Source: HXMU1420-13 sp024742815
GTDB taxonomy: Bacteria > Bacteroidota > Rhodothermia > Balneolales > Balneolaceae
NCBI GenBank assembly: GCA_024742815.1
Contig: JANSXX010000006.1
Coordinates: forward strand, 62,001 to 126,000
Length of the DNA: 64,000 bases
Direction: 5' to 3'
Positions 9,380 to 17,234 of this stretch are shown one piece after another. The stretch's first letter is position 1; each line of letters begins with the position of its first letter. The translations under genes were made by a program, and so were the position numbers. A model generated the notes under the pieces. It was not told the origin of the DNA, ran no database searches, and saw only the letters and a list, made by a program, of their open reading frames with translations.

Positions 9380-9582
9380 GATTCGGTAGCTTTAAAAATT
9401 CCATAGGCCGTTAATCCGAATACGGTTGCTGCACCTGCTGCTAACAAGCCTAAGTTCACATCGCGTTGAATTCTTTCTACTTTCTTCAGATATCCGCTGC
9501 CAATACCATTTTCTGAAATTGCATCTTCAATAGATTCGATTCTGTTTTCAATTTCGTTCAATGTTTTTTCCTTAATACTCAT
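9376..9582 (-). CDS. Small coiled-coil membrane protein, 68 residues
   Basis: The first half (residues 5-45, EIENRIESIEDAISENG onward) is charged and helical with heptad-like spacing. The second half contains one hydrophobic span, LGLLAAGAATVFGLTAYGIF (about 45-64), that would cross the membrane once. No known family is recognised. It is the first gene of a two-gene unit with the 48-residue protein. A 160-bp divergent region separates it from the serine-hydrolase homologue. An anchored helical adaptor is a reasonable description, but the function is unknown. Confidence 0.7.
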   Translation of the reverse strand: MSIKEKTLNEIENRIESIEDAISENGIGSGYLKKVERIQRDVNLGLLAAGAATVFGLTAYGIFKATES

Positions 9583-9742
9583 AATAATGTGTTTTTTTGT
9601 TACTCTTTACTGTCTATAACTCCAATACAATTAAATTGTTCCGATTTTTTCTGATTTCCTAATAACTTGAAATGTAAAAGCAATTTAACAGCGCACTTAA
9701 CATCTTTAACAAATGGATTGATTATCTACTGAAAAAAACTTC

Positions 9743-11065
9743 ATGAAAATATTTACTGCACTTTTACTGCTAATTCTGATACCATCTACTCTAACAGCTC
9801 AAATGAATGATGAAAGCAGATTGATGGAAATAGAAACGACGGTTCTCGATTATTTAACTAAAAATGATCCTTCACATCTCGAGAATTTGCTGAGTTACTT
9901 TAAAGAATCTGATGAGTCAACTATAGATGAACGTACTGCCCAACTAGAGAATGTTAAAACCGAGCTTGCAGCTTATTTGGGAGATGTAGGTATTGAAGGA
10001 AGTCCCAATGGTTTGAAATTTTACTTTTCAAATGATGATCACGAAAAGATACTATTCGTTGCAATCACCAATAATGGATTTATCGAAAGCCTAAGGATTG
10101 AAGATTCAACTCCTTCAATAGCTTTAACAGTAGAATTGCTACCAAAATTAGTAGATTCTCTTTCACAGAATGGGTATTCAGGGTTGTTATATGCTCGCAA
10201 AGGAGGGGAGATGTTAGTCGACCAACCTTTTGGAATGGCGAATCCGGGTTTGAATATTCCCAATACAAAAGAGACTATTTTTGCAACCGGTTCACGTCCT
10301 ATAGATTACACAATAGCTTCTATATTATTATTAGCCCAACAAGATAAGTTATCGCTTGGCGATACAATCGACCGTTACTTTGATGGGGTACCAAAGGATA
10401 AGCAATCAATGACAATACAGCATTTGATGACAGGAAGAAGTGGGCTGCCGGATTTTTTCGATATTGAAAGCGATTGGGATACAGATCTTGGATGGATCGA
10501 TCGCGAAGAGGCCACAGAGCGCTTAATAACGATTGATTTACTCTTCGAACCCGGAACAAATAGACAGCATTCACACGCTGCTTTTGGCTTGTTGGCAATA
10601 GTGATAGAAAAGGTTAGTGGAATGGATTACTATGCTTTTCTAAGAAAAAATTTCTTCGATCCGGCTGGTATGGAAAGAACCGGTGAATATGGAGAAACTC
10701 GAGGATTTGAACTTTCTGATTTTGCCGAGGGTAAAGGACCACAAAGAATTGGATTACCAAATATCCCACCCAATTGGGGCCCGACTTCCTGGTTGATAAA
10801 AGGAAGTGGTGGTATGTACAGCACTTTGGAAGATCTAAGAGCGTTTTATGCGTATTTACGATCGGGCGATGTGCTTGATGAAGAGCATCAGCAATGGTTT
10901 ATGGGAGAATCGGTTCAGTTAGATGGAAGTATGCGAGGTTTTGAATTATTTAGTATCAGTAATCCGGCAAATGAAACAGAACTCTATTTATTTTTAAATG
11001 AAATTTCCGATCGAGATGGAATACGGAATGTCTTTAGAGCTTTAGAACAACTTTTAATGGAGTGA
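9743..11065 (+). CDS. Exported serine-hydrolase (beta-lactamase class C fold) homologue, catalytic motifs lost
   Basis: A 440-residue protein with a signal peptide cleaved near LTAQ (residue 20). Residues 25-130 form a separate N-terminal region; residues 135-435 match the beta-lactamase/DD-peptidase serine hydrolase fold, including IASILLLAQQDKLSLGDTID, the IQHLMTGRSGLP segment and KGSGGMYSTLEDLRAF. In active members the first motif is SxxK and the second YxN. Here the first reads S184-R-P-I187, so the general-base lysine is missing, and the second reads H276-S-H278. The protein is therefore probably not an active hydrolase; a ligand-binding or structural role is inferred. A strong terminator follows at 11095. 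Confidence 0.85.
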   Translation: MKIFTALLLLILIPSTLTAQMNDESRLMEIETTVLDYLTKNDPSHLENLLSYFKESDESTIDERTAQLENVKTELAAYLGDVGIEGSPNGLKFYFSNDDHEKILFVAITNNGFIESLRIEDSTPSIALTVELLPKLVDSLSQNGYSGLLYARKGGEMLVDQPFGMANPGLNIPNTKETIFATGSRPIDYTIASILLLAQQDKLSLGDTIDRYFDGVPKDKQSMTIQHLMTGRSGLPDFFDIESDWDTDLGWIDREEATERLITIDLLFEPGTNRQHSHAAFGLLAIVIEKVSGMDYYAFLRKNFFDPAGMERTGEYGETRGFELSDFAEGKGPQRIGLPNIPPNWGPTSWLIKGSGGMYSTLEDLRAFYAYLRSGDVLDEEHQQWFMGESVQLDGSMRGFELFSISNPANETELYLFLNEISDRDGIRNVFRALEQLLME

Positions 11066-11094
11066 TTGGTTGATTAATTACTAATCAATAATCG

Positions 11095-11127
11095 AAAGTA
11101 CACTATCGAAATGGTGTACTTTTTTTT
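11095..11127 (+). terminator. Intrinsic terminator
   Basis: A 9-bp perfect stem, AAAGTACAC (11095-11103) with GTGTACTTT (11114-11122), with a 10-nt loop and a run of eight T at 11120-11127. It ends the serine-hydrolase homologue transcript, 30 bp after its stop. Confidence 0.85.
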
Positions 11128-11137
11128 AATAAATACG

Positions 11138-11767
11138 TCAGAATAATTCGCCTCTTCGTTTTTTCATTTCTGTGGCAATAAGTGTGCTTTGACCTCCACG
11201 GTGTTCTAGTTCTGTAATAATCGTATCGTAACTTTCTTCATCTTTATTCTGGCTCAACTTAAATACATGATCGATTTTTTCACCCTTGATTTCGAAACCA
11301 ACGATCGCTTTCATCATTTTTTCGAGATAGGATTCGGATAAGTTATCGTAAAAAGTTGGTGAGTTTGAATCATCATTTTCGAAGTGAAGAGTAAGTCGCT
11401 TCATAAAATCAACCAACTCCTGATCGTCCATGAATCTAACCTTCCCGGAAATATGTACGCTCATATAATTCCAGGTAGAGCCAACATTTTGAGTAGAATA
11501 CCACCGAGCGCTCACATAACTATGTGGTCCACTAAATACAGCCAAAGCATTGGCATTCTCTAGAAATGCTTTGTGATGGTCGGTGCTACGCATTATATGT
11601 CCTTGGATGAGAAGATCATCTTCATTTTCGATCAACAAAAGCGGAACCTGAGTTGCTACTTGTTTTCCATCCGCTAAACTTCCGGTTAAAAAAGCGAAAG
11701 GATATTTTTTTATTAAATCCCTTATGCGGGACTGTTCGGGCTCTTTAAAATGGGAGATATTATACAT
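11138..11767 (-). CDS. paiB: PaiB-family FMN-binding protein
   Basis: The 209-residue protein matches PaiB throughout: the opening MYNISHFKEPEQSRIRDLI, the FAFLTGSLADGK strand, then HIMRSTDHHKAF, GPHSYVSARWY and the STWNYMSVHISGK motif of the split-barrel flavin fold. In Bacillus PaiB is described as a transcriptional regulator of sporulation and protease genes, but the fold is that of an FMN-binding protein and the biochemical role is unclear. The gene lies 41 bp downstream of the agmatinase-like gene on the same strand and may be cotranscribed with it. The ATG start gives the family length. Confidence 0.88.
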   Translation of the reverse strand: MYNISHFKEPEQSRIRDLIKKYPFAFLTGSLADGKQVATQVPLLLIENEDDLLIQGHIMRSTDHHKAFLENANALAVFSGPHSYVSARWYSTQNVGSTWNYMSVHISGKVRFMDDQELVDFMKRLTLHFENDDSNSPTFYDNLSESYLEKMMKAIVGFEIKGEKIDHVFKLSQNKDEESYDTIITELEHRGGQSTLIATEMKKRRGELF

Positions 11768-11808
11768 GGCAGAATAACATGAGGAAATTGTGGATTGTCA
11801 ACCCCTTT

Positions 11809-12585
11809 TCAGATCATTTTTGCCAATAGTTCTTTCATCATTTTAGCTGCCAGGTAAGCTGTCATGTCCCGAAAATCACGATCAGGATTATATTCTACAA
11901 TATCTGCACCAATAATGGGTACGTTTATTTGATGAAGAATAGAGAGCACATCGCGCGTGCTTAACCCTCCCGGCTCGTGGTGAGATACACCCGGTGCAAA
12001 TGCGGGATCAAAGCCATCCATATCAAGAGAAACGTAAAGTGGTTTATCGTAAACAGGTAATGAAGAGAGGTCGAAGTCCGGCATGGTTATAATCTCAACT
12101 CCAAAACGTTCAGCCTGTTCTTTTTGATGCGGTGTAAGCGTTCGTACTCCAATCTGAATTAATCGATCTGCCAAGTTATTTTCCATGATGCGGGCAAAAG
12201 GAGAGGCATGAGAATATGGATTGCCTTCGAAATCGTGGTATAAATCACTGTGCGCATCAATTTGCAGAATATCGAAACGGGAGTATTTTTCACGATATGC
12301 TTTCATCAGCGGAAAGGTGATCGAGTGGTCGCCACCTAGTGTTAATAATTTATCCGTTTGTCGAAGATTCGCTTTTGTAATCGACTCAATATCAAAGTAA
12401 TCTTCAATCTCAAAATCACCGGCATCGGAAAAGACTGAGCTATCTATGAGGATTAGATCTTCGGAGTAGCTATTTCCGGAGTCTGAATAAAAAGCATTAC
12501 GAATGAGAGCCGGTGCTTTAGCCGGCCCTCGTTGAAAGGATGAGTTTGCATCAAAATTGATACCCTGAACGGTGATTTGGGCCAT
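11809..12585 (-). CDS. speB: Ureohydrolase, agmatinase-like
   Basis: A 258-residue member of the arginase/agmatinase/formiminoglutamase superfamily. All metal-binding motifs of the binuclear centre are present: GGDHS, DAHSDLYHD and SLDMDGFDPAFAPG. The YSHASPFARIMEN segment resembles agmatinases rather than true arginases, and EPGGLSTRDV follows the third motif as in SpeB-type enzymes. Agmatine cleavage to putrescine and urea is the likely reaction. Related cyanobacterial enzymes hydrolyse guanidine or other guanidino compounds, so substrate identity is open. It lies 3 bp after ppc and probably forms one transcript with it. Confidence 0.82.
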   Translation of the reverse strand: MAQITVQGINFDANSSFQRGPAKAPALIRNAFYSDSGNSYSEDLILIDSSVFSDAGDFEIEDYFDIESITKANLRQTDKLLTLGGDHSITFPLMKAYREKYSRFDILQIDAHSDLYHDFEGNPYSHASPFARIMENNLADRLIQIGVRTLTPHQKEQAERFGVEIITMPDFDLSSLPVYDKPLYVSLDMDGFDPAFAPGVSHHEPGGLSTRDVLSILHQINVPIIGADIVEYNPDRDFRDMTAYLAAKMMKELLAKMI

Positions 12586-12588
12586 AGA

Positions 12589-15303
12589 TTAACCGGTGCT
12601 TTTTAATCCACCGCTAAGTGCATTTACGGTAAGTAGAAGATGATTTAACAACTCGGTTTGATCCGAATCGCCAGAAGCATTTCGTTTCAAGCTAAGGTAC
12701 TTAAACTGAAACTCGTGTAAAATATTCAATGCAACTTCGCGTAATTCAGAATCTTCCAATTTTGTTGATCTACGAATAATTTTTTCGCTTCCCATTATTT
12801 CATCTGTCTGAGATAAGGCAGCCGTGTAGTCGTCTAAAATAAGAGATAAGATATCATCCCGTAGTTTCTCGTCAGTTACATATTCCGAAAACCGATTCAT
12901 AATCTTAGGATCAGCATTCAGTAAATTTGTTTCGATTTGAATAATCAAATACTTAAAGAATGGCCAATCTTGTGCTAATTTTTTAAACGCTTCATAAGCA
13001 TCCGGGTTATCATTCTGCACTTTTTTGAAAGCCGAGCCAAAACCAAACCAACCAGTTAAGTTAAACCTTGACTGATTCCAGCTAAATACCCAAGGTATAG
13101 AGCGCAAATCATTAAGCGAGCGCTGTCCGGTTCTTCTGGCCGGACGAGATCCAATTTTGCTTTCTTCCAACACATCGATGGGAGTAGCGTGGCTGTAAAA
13201 CTCAATGAACTTTGGGTGATCCAACAGCGATCGATACGTTTGATTTGATGTTTGCACAAGCGAATCTATTGCATCAAAATTATCGGCAAATGGATCATTT
13301 AAATCTTTATGAATGGCTTGCTTAGCGGTTCCTGAGAGAAACATTTCCAGATTATAGGTGGCATTCAGTAAGTTTGCGAACTGGCTGGCAATCGTTTCTC
13401 CCTGAATAGTCATTTTGATGGAGCCACTTACCGATCCCGGAGGCATACTTTCCAAGAATCGGTGAATTTTACCACCACCGCGGCTAATGGTACCACCACG
13501 ACCATGAAAGAAGGTAAGTGCCACATTATGTTTTGCAGCAGTAGCTGTTAATTTGGCTTCGGTTTTATAAATGGTCCATCTGCTTGAAAGAATTCCACCA
13601 TCCTTATTGCTATCACTATAGCCAAGCATGATTTCTTGTTTCCTATGCGAATCTTTTTCCAATCGCTGAATAGTTCTGGGATGAGTGAGGAAATCGTTTA
13701 AAATATCTTCACCAGCTTCGAGATCGTCAATGGTTTCAAGTAGTGGTACAACCTGAAAATCGGACGTATTTAAACCTACTTCTCTTAAAAAAAGGTACAT
13801 CACCAATAAATCGCTCAGGCTGCGAGTCATACTAACAATAATAGAACCAACGCCATCTAAACCGTAATTATCGGTGTATTCTTTAACTACTTTGAAGTAG
13901 CCGAGTACATTATCAGCTTCCAAACCGCACTTTTCACTACTAGGCAAAAATGGTCTATTGGTTTGTAATTCTTTATTGATAAAATCTAGACGCTTTTCCT
14001 CAGTCCATTGCTCAAATTCGAAATCTTCAAAACCAGAAGCTTTGAGGATTTGAGTCATAGCTTTATCGTGATAGGAACTGTTTTGACGGATATCAAGCTT
14101 TGCCAGGTGGAAACCAAAACATAGAATGTGACGCTCAATAGGGAAGATGAGATCTTCAATAATACGATCTGAACCGACAGACTCAAGAGCTTTTTCCAGA
14201 GTTTTTACATCATGTAGCAATGCATCCGGTGAAGCGTAATACAGTTCAGAATTGTCGCCTTTTGATTCCGCAATGGTTTGCTCGAGCTTTAGAACCATTA
14301 AGTTTACATACTGTCTCCAAGGCTCATTTGGGTTTCGTTCTACTGCATAAGCGCCCTTTTCTCCAAATTGGGTGGCCATCTTTTGAATTTCTTCAGAAAA
14401 CCATAGAGGGGTTTCGGTAAGGAAAGAAGAAAGGCTGATTTTTCGACCTAAATCTTTCAAATTTGAGAGGTGAAGATTTAATGCAACTTCACGATGTTTT
14501 CGTAATGTATCGGCAGTAAACTCTGGTGTTACAAAAGGGTGACCGTCACGATCGCCACCTACCCAACTACCTAGTTTTAGCAGAGGAAACTGTTCGGCTT
14601 TTGTAAGATTTTCAGGATCAAAACCAGCATTTTTCCAGGCAAATTTTAGCCTTTGATCGGATACATTCAATGCTTTTGGAAACACATTTGCAAAGTAATA
14701 AAGCAGATTATTTCGTTCATCGGCCAAATCTGGTTTTTCTAAATATATATCACCGGTTAACCACCAGCGCTCCATTAAGCTTAAAATATCGCTATGGAGT
14801 ACATCCTGTTCTTGTGGCGACCAATTGGGATTCTCTCTTTTTACAAGTAATTGGTACAGTTCGCGTTGAATTTCAAGAACAGTAACCCTTTTTGCTTCTG
14901 TTGGATGGGCAGTAAGCACAGGCATTACATTCAAATTACCCAGTGTATCTAGAATTTGCTGCTCGGTGTAATTTTTTGCTGATAATTCTTTTAGGGTTTC
15001 AGCCCAAGAACCACGTATAGAATCAGGTCCTAGGAAAAATTCAGATTTACGACGAAAATGAGTTGCATTATTTTCTTCAACCAAATTGAGCAGTTGAAAT
15101 GATATGCTTAATGCCTGTATCACTTTCTGATCGGCAATGCCCGAAGTATCCGGTAAGTTAGATTGGTCGTTAATCCAAGGCAAAATACTGGCTAGTTTTT
15201 CTTCCCCGAGAGATTTGAGCATTTCAGAAAACGATTCAATCAAATAGATAAAATCGTCGTTTATTTTGTTTAAACTCTGTGTTTCAAGTTGTTCTTTCTT
15301 CAT
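12589..15303 (-). CDS. ppc: Phosphoenolpyruvate carboxylase
   Basis: The 904-residue protein carries the signatures of bacterial-type PEP carboxylase: VLTAHPTEAKRVTV near residue 155 with the catalytic histidine, GSWVGGDRDGHPFV, GYSDSNKDGG and FFHGRGGTISRGGG. It fixes bicarbonate onto PEP to give oxaloacetate and refill the TCA cycle. The C-terminus ends in a serine- and glycine-rich tail with terminal STG, not the QNTG end usual in plant and enterobacterial enzymes, although the TG is kept. ATG start at 15303. It is the first gene of a likely ppc-ureohydrolase unit and is divergent from the DUF481 gene with 262 bp between. Confidence 0.97.
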   Translation of the reverse strand: MKKEQLETQSLNKINDDFIYLIESFSEMLKSLGEEKLASILPWINDQSNLPDTSGIADQKVIQALSISFQLLNLVEENNATHFRRKSEFFLGPDSIRGSWAETLKELSAKNYTEQQILDTLGNLNVMPVLTAHPTEAKRVTVLEIQRELYQLLVKRENPNWSPQEQDVLHSDILSLMERWWLTGDIYLEKPDLADERNNLLYYFANVFPKALNVSDQRLKFAWKNAGFDPENLTKAEQFPLLKLGSWVGGDRDGHPFVTPEFTADTLRKHREVALNLHLSNLKDLGRKISLSSFLTETPLWFSEEIQKMATQFGEKGAYAVERNPNEPWRQYVNLMVLKLEQTIAESKGDNSELYYASPDALLHDVKTLEKALESVGSDRIIEDLIFPIERHILCFGFHLAKLDIRQNSSYHDKAMTQILKASGFEDFEFEQWTEEKRLDFINKELQTNRPFLPSSEKCGLEADNVLGYFKVVKEYTDNYGLDGVGSIIVSMTRSLSDLLVMYLFLREVGLNTSDFQVVPLLETIDDLEAGEDILNDFLTHPRTIQRLEKDSHRKQEIMLGYSDSNKDGGILSSRWTIYKTEAKLTATAAKHNVALTFFHGRGGTISRGGGKIHRFLESMPPGSVSGSIKMTIQGETIASQFANLLNATYNLEMFLSGTAKQAIHKDLNDPFADNFDAIDSLVQTSNQTYRSLLDHPKFIEFYSHATPIDVLEESKIGSRPARRTGQRSLNDLRSIPWVFSWNQSRFNLTGWFGFGSAFKKVQNDNPDAYEAFKKLAQDWPFFKYLIIQIETNLLNADPKIMNRFSEYVTDEKLRDDILSLILDDYTAALSQTDEIMGSEKIIRRSTKLEDSELREVALNILHEFQFKYLSLKRNASGDSDQTELLNHLLLTVNALSGGLKSTG

Positions 15304-15565
15304 GTGAAGTGTGATCGATGTTCGATTGGAGTGAGTAAATACCTCTATTTATTTGTTCTAAGGTACAGGTGATTCATGAATTTTTTGTGAAAACCTTCAT
15401 GAGTTAATTCTTTAGCGGCTATTAATTTCAAGATGATCTAAAGAAAAATCAAAAATATGAATGCGAAAGTTGGTATAACATTTAGAATTTTTGTTGCAAA
15501 CGCTCAGTATTTTTAAATGTACTTAATCACTTACTTATTGATAACCGAAAATATATACAGCAAAT

Positions 15566-16339
15566 ATGAAGTTAAAATTATGCGCTTTGGTTTTTCTGCT
15601 CGTATTTATGTTGTCTAATAACATTAAAGGGCAGGTTAACGAAAGTGACTCCTTAAACTTTAAAACTGATCTTTCGATTACCGGTTTTCTTCAAGAGGGT
15701 AATGTTCAAACAGTCATTTTCAGGGCCGTTTCAAATACTAGTTTTAAAATCAATGAACAAGTATTGTTTAAAACACAGAACTCCTACACCTATCAGGAAT
15801 TTGGTAATACTAAGGCGGATGAAGATATTCTTAGTTTAAATTTTCTATATCTGAATCCTTTGAAGAAAGTCTACCCATTGGCTTTGGGATTTATAAGCAC
15901 AAACTATCGCAGAGAAATTGATATTCGATATTTAGTAGGAGCAGGGGCTTCATATAGAGCTGTGAACAACAAACGGAATAGGTTGGAATTTTCACTAACC
16001 AGCGAATTTGAACAAACTCAATTCAGAAGCACTGTTTTCAATCGCACTCAATACAATGGCGAGTCTTCCATTTCTACTGTACGCGGTACTTTTTGGATGA
16101 AGGGTAGATATGTGGTGCTGAAAGATAAAATCACATTACTTCATGAAAGTTATTATCAACCCTCTTTACTGGAGAGAGATAATTACCGTTGGAGGGCAGA
16201 TATTGGAGTAGAATTTTCGATCATGAAAAATTTAGCCTTTAAAGTGAATTATCTACAAACTTTCGAAAGCGTTGTGATGGTAAATCAAAAAAGAAGAGAC
16301 AAATTTTTAACCGTCGGTTTTTCCGTAAGTAGTTACTAA
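15566..16339 (+). CDS. DUF481 family outer-membrane protein
   Basis: A 257-residue protein with a signal peptide (hydrophobic residues 4-18, cleavage near IKGQ). The rest is a chain of amphipathic beta strands: LSITGFLQEGNVQTVIFRAV, the NTKADEDILSLNFLYLNP turn, and a C-terminal strand ending with an aromatic residue (SSY), as outer-membrane barrels do. The pattern fits DUF481, a family once called salt-induced outer-membrane proteins. It appears monocistronic and shares a bidirectional terminator with the convergent PfpI gene. Function is unknown. Confidence 0.75.
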   Translation: MKLKLCALVFLLVFMLSNNIKGQVNESDSLNFKTDLSITGFLQEGNVQTVIFRAVSNTSFKINEQVLFKTQNSYTYQEFGNTKADEDILSLNFLYLNPLKKVYPLALGFISTNYRREIDIRYLVGAGASYRAVNNKRNRLEFSLTSEFEQTQFRSTVFNRTQYNGESSISTVRGTFWMKGRYVVLKDKITLLHESYYQPSLLERDNYRWRADIGVEFSIMKNLAFKVNYLQTFESVVMVNQKRRDKFLTVGFSVSSY

Positions 16340-16370
16340 TTGAACTTACATGAGATAAATACAAAAAAGA

Positions 16371-16401
16371 AAACCTCCGACCGGATAGGCCGGAGGCTTT
16401 T
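16371..16401. terminator. Bidirectional intrinsic terminator
   Basis: CCTCCGACC (16374-16382) pairs with GGCCGGAGG (16388-16396) with one mismatch and a 5-nt loop. T residues follow at 16398-16401 and an A-rich run precedes, so the hairpin serves both the DUF481 gene and the convergent PfpI gene. Confidence 0.85.
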
Positions 16402-16422
16402 GGGGTCATCTACGATCACTGC

Positions 16423-16989
16423 TCACGCAGTCATCTGGGCTTTATGAACACCTTCTCTAAATTCTTCTATCATTTTGCGATTAAATGCCGGAAGGTCATC
16501 TGGCGACCGACTTGTTGTTAATCCTTGATCAACAACTACTTCCATATCCATCCATCGTGCTCCTGCGTTTTTAATATCGTTTTTGATGGCTGGGTAAGAA
16601 GTCATTTCTCGACCTTGTAATACATCAGCATCGATAAGTAATTGCGGTCCATGGCAAATAGCTGCTACCGGCTTTCCGGCTTCAAAAAATGAACGCACAA
16701 ACTCTACGGCTGTTTCGTTTTGGCGTAGTGTATCCGGGCTCATAACTCCGCCCGGTATCATCAAACCGTCAAAACTTTCTTGGGTAGCTTTTTCGATGGT
16801 CGTGTCTACTTCAAAATCACTTCCCCAGTCATTGCTATTCCAACTCCGAATGGTGTCATTTTCCGGTGCAACAATAAAGGTGTTAGCACCAGCTTCATTT
16901 AGTGCTTTTCGTGGACTTGTTAATTCAATTTCTTCAAATCCATTGGTAGCTAAAAATGCAATATTTTTTCCTTTTAACTCGCCTTTCAT
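16423..16989 (-). CDS. DJ-1/PfpI family protein (YhbO/PfpI type)
   Basis: A 188-residue cytoplasmic protein. KNIAFLATNGFEEIELTSP is the opening of the PfpI branch, with a conserved glutamate, and AAICHGPQLLIDAD carries the nucleophile-elbow cysteine followed by histidine. GLMIPGGVMSPDTLR and TSRSPDDLPAFNR are further family blocks. Members act as deglycases, glyoxalases or proteases against stress damage; which applies here is not visible. A good ribosome-binding site (AAAGGAG) lies about 10 nt upstream of the ATG. The gene seems to be transcribed alone. Confidence 0.9.
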   Translation of the reverse strand: MKGELKGKNIAFLATNGFEEIELTSPRKALNEAGANTFIVAPENDTIRSWNSNDWGSDFEVDTTIEKATQESFDGLMIPGGVMSPDTLRQNETAVEFVRSFFEAGKPVAAICHGPQLLIDADVLQGREMTSYPAIKNDIKNAGARWMDMEVVVDQGLTTSRSPDDLPAFNRKMIEEFREGVHKAQMTA

Positions 16990-17234
16990 AGTGTGTAACT
17001 CCTTTATTTTATTTAACTGTTACACTATCGTAAAGTGCATAAATTCTCTATTGTTCCTTTTTCGCGTTAAAGACTACTTATGAGCCGGATAAGTCATCTT
17101 TATGAGAGCAAATAGACTTTTAGTATTAAGTTTTCCATAAATCTATGTCATGTTCAATAAATATGAAGAAAACACTTCTCCCTTAAAACTCATATTTTCA
17201 AGCAATAGTTAAGCGCTCATCACTCATCTCAATT

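Noticed and set aside
9743..11065. Beta-lactamase resistance gene
   Set aside because: The fold belongs to the broad serine-hydrolase family, the SxxK lysine and the YxN residues are missing, and the context is not that of a resistance gene.
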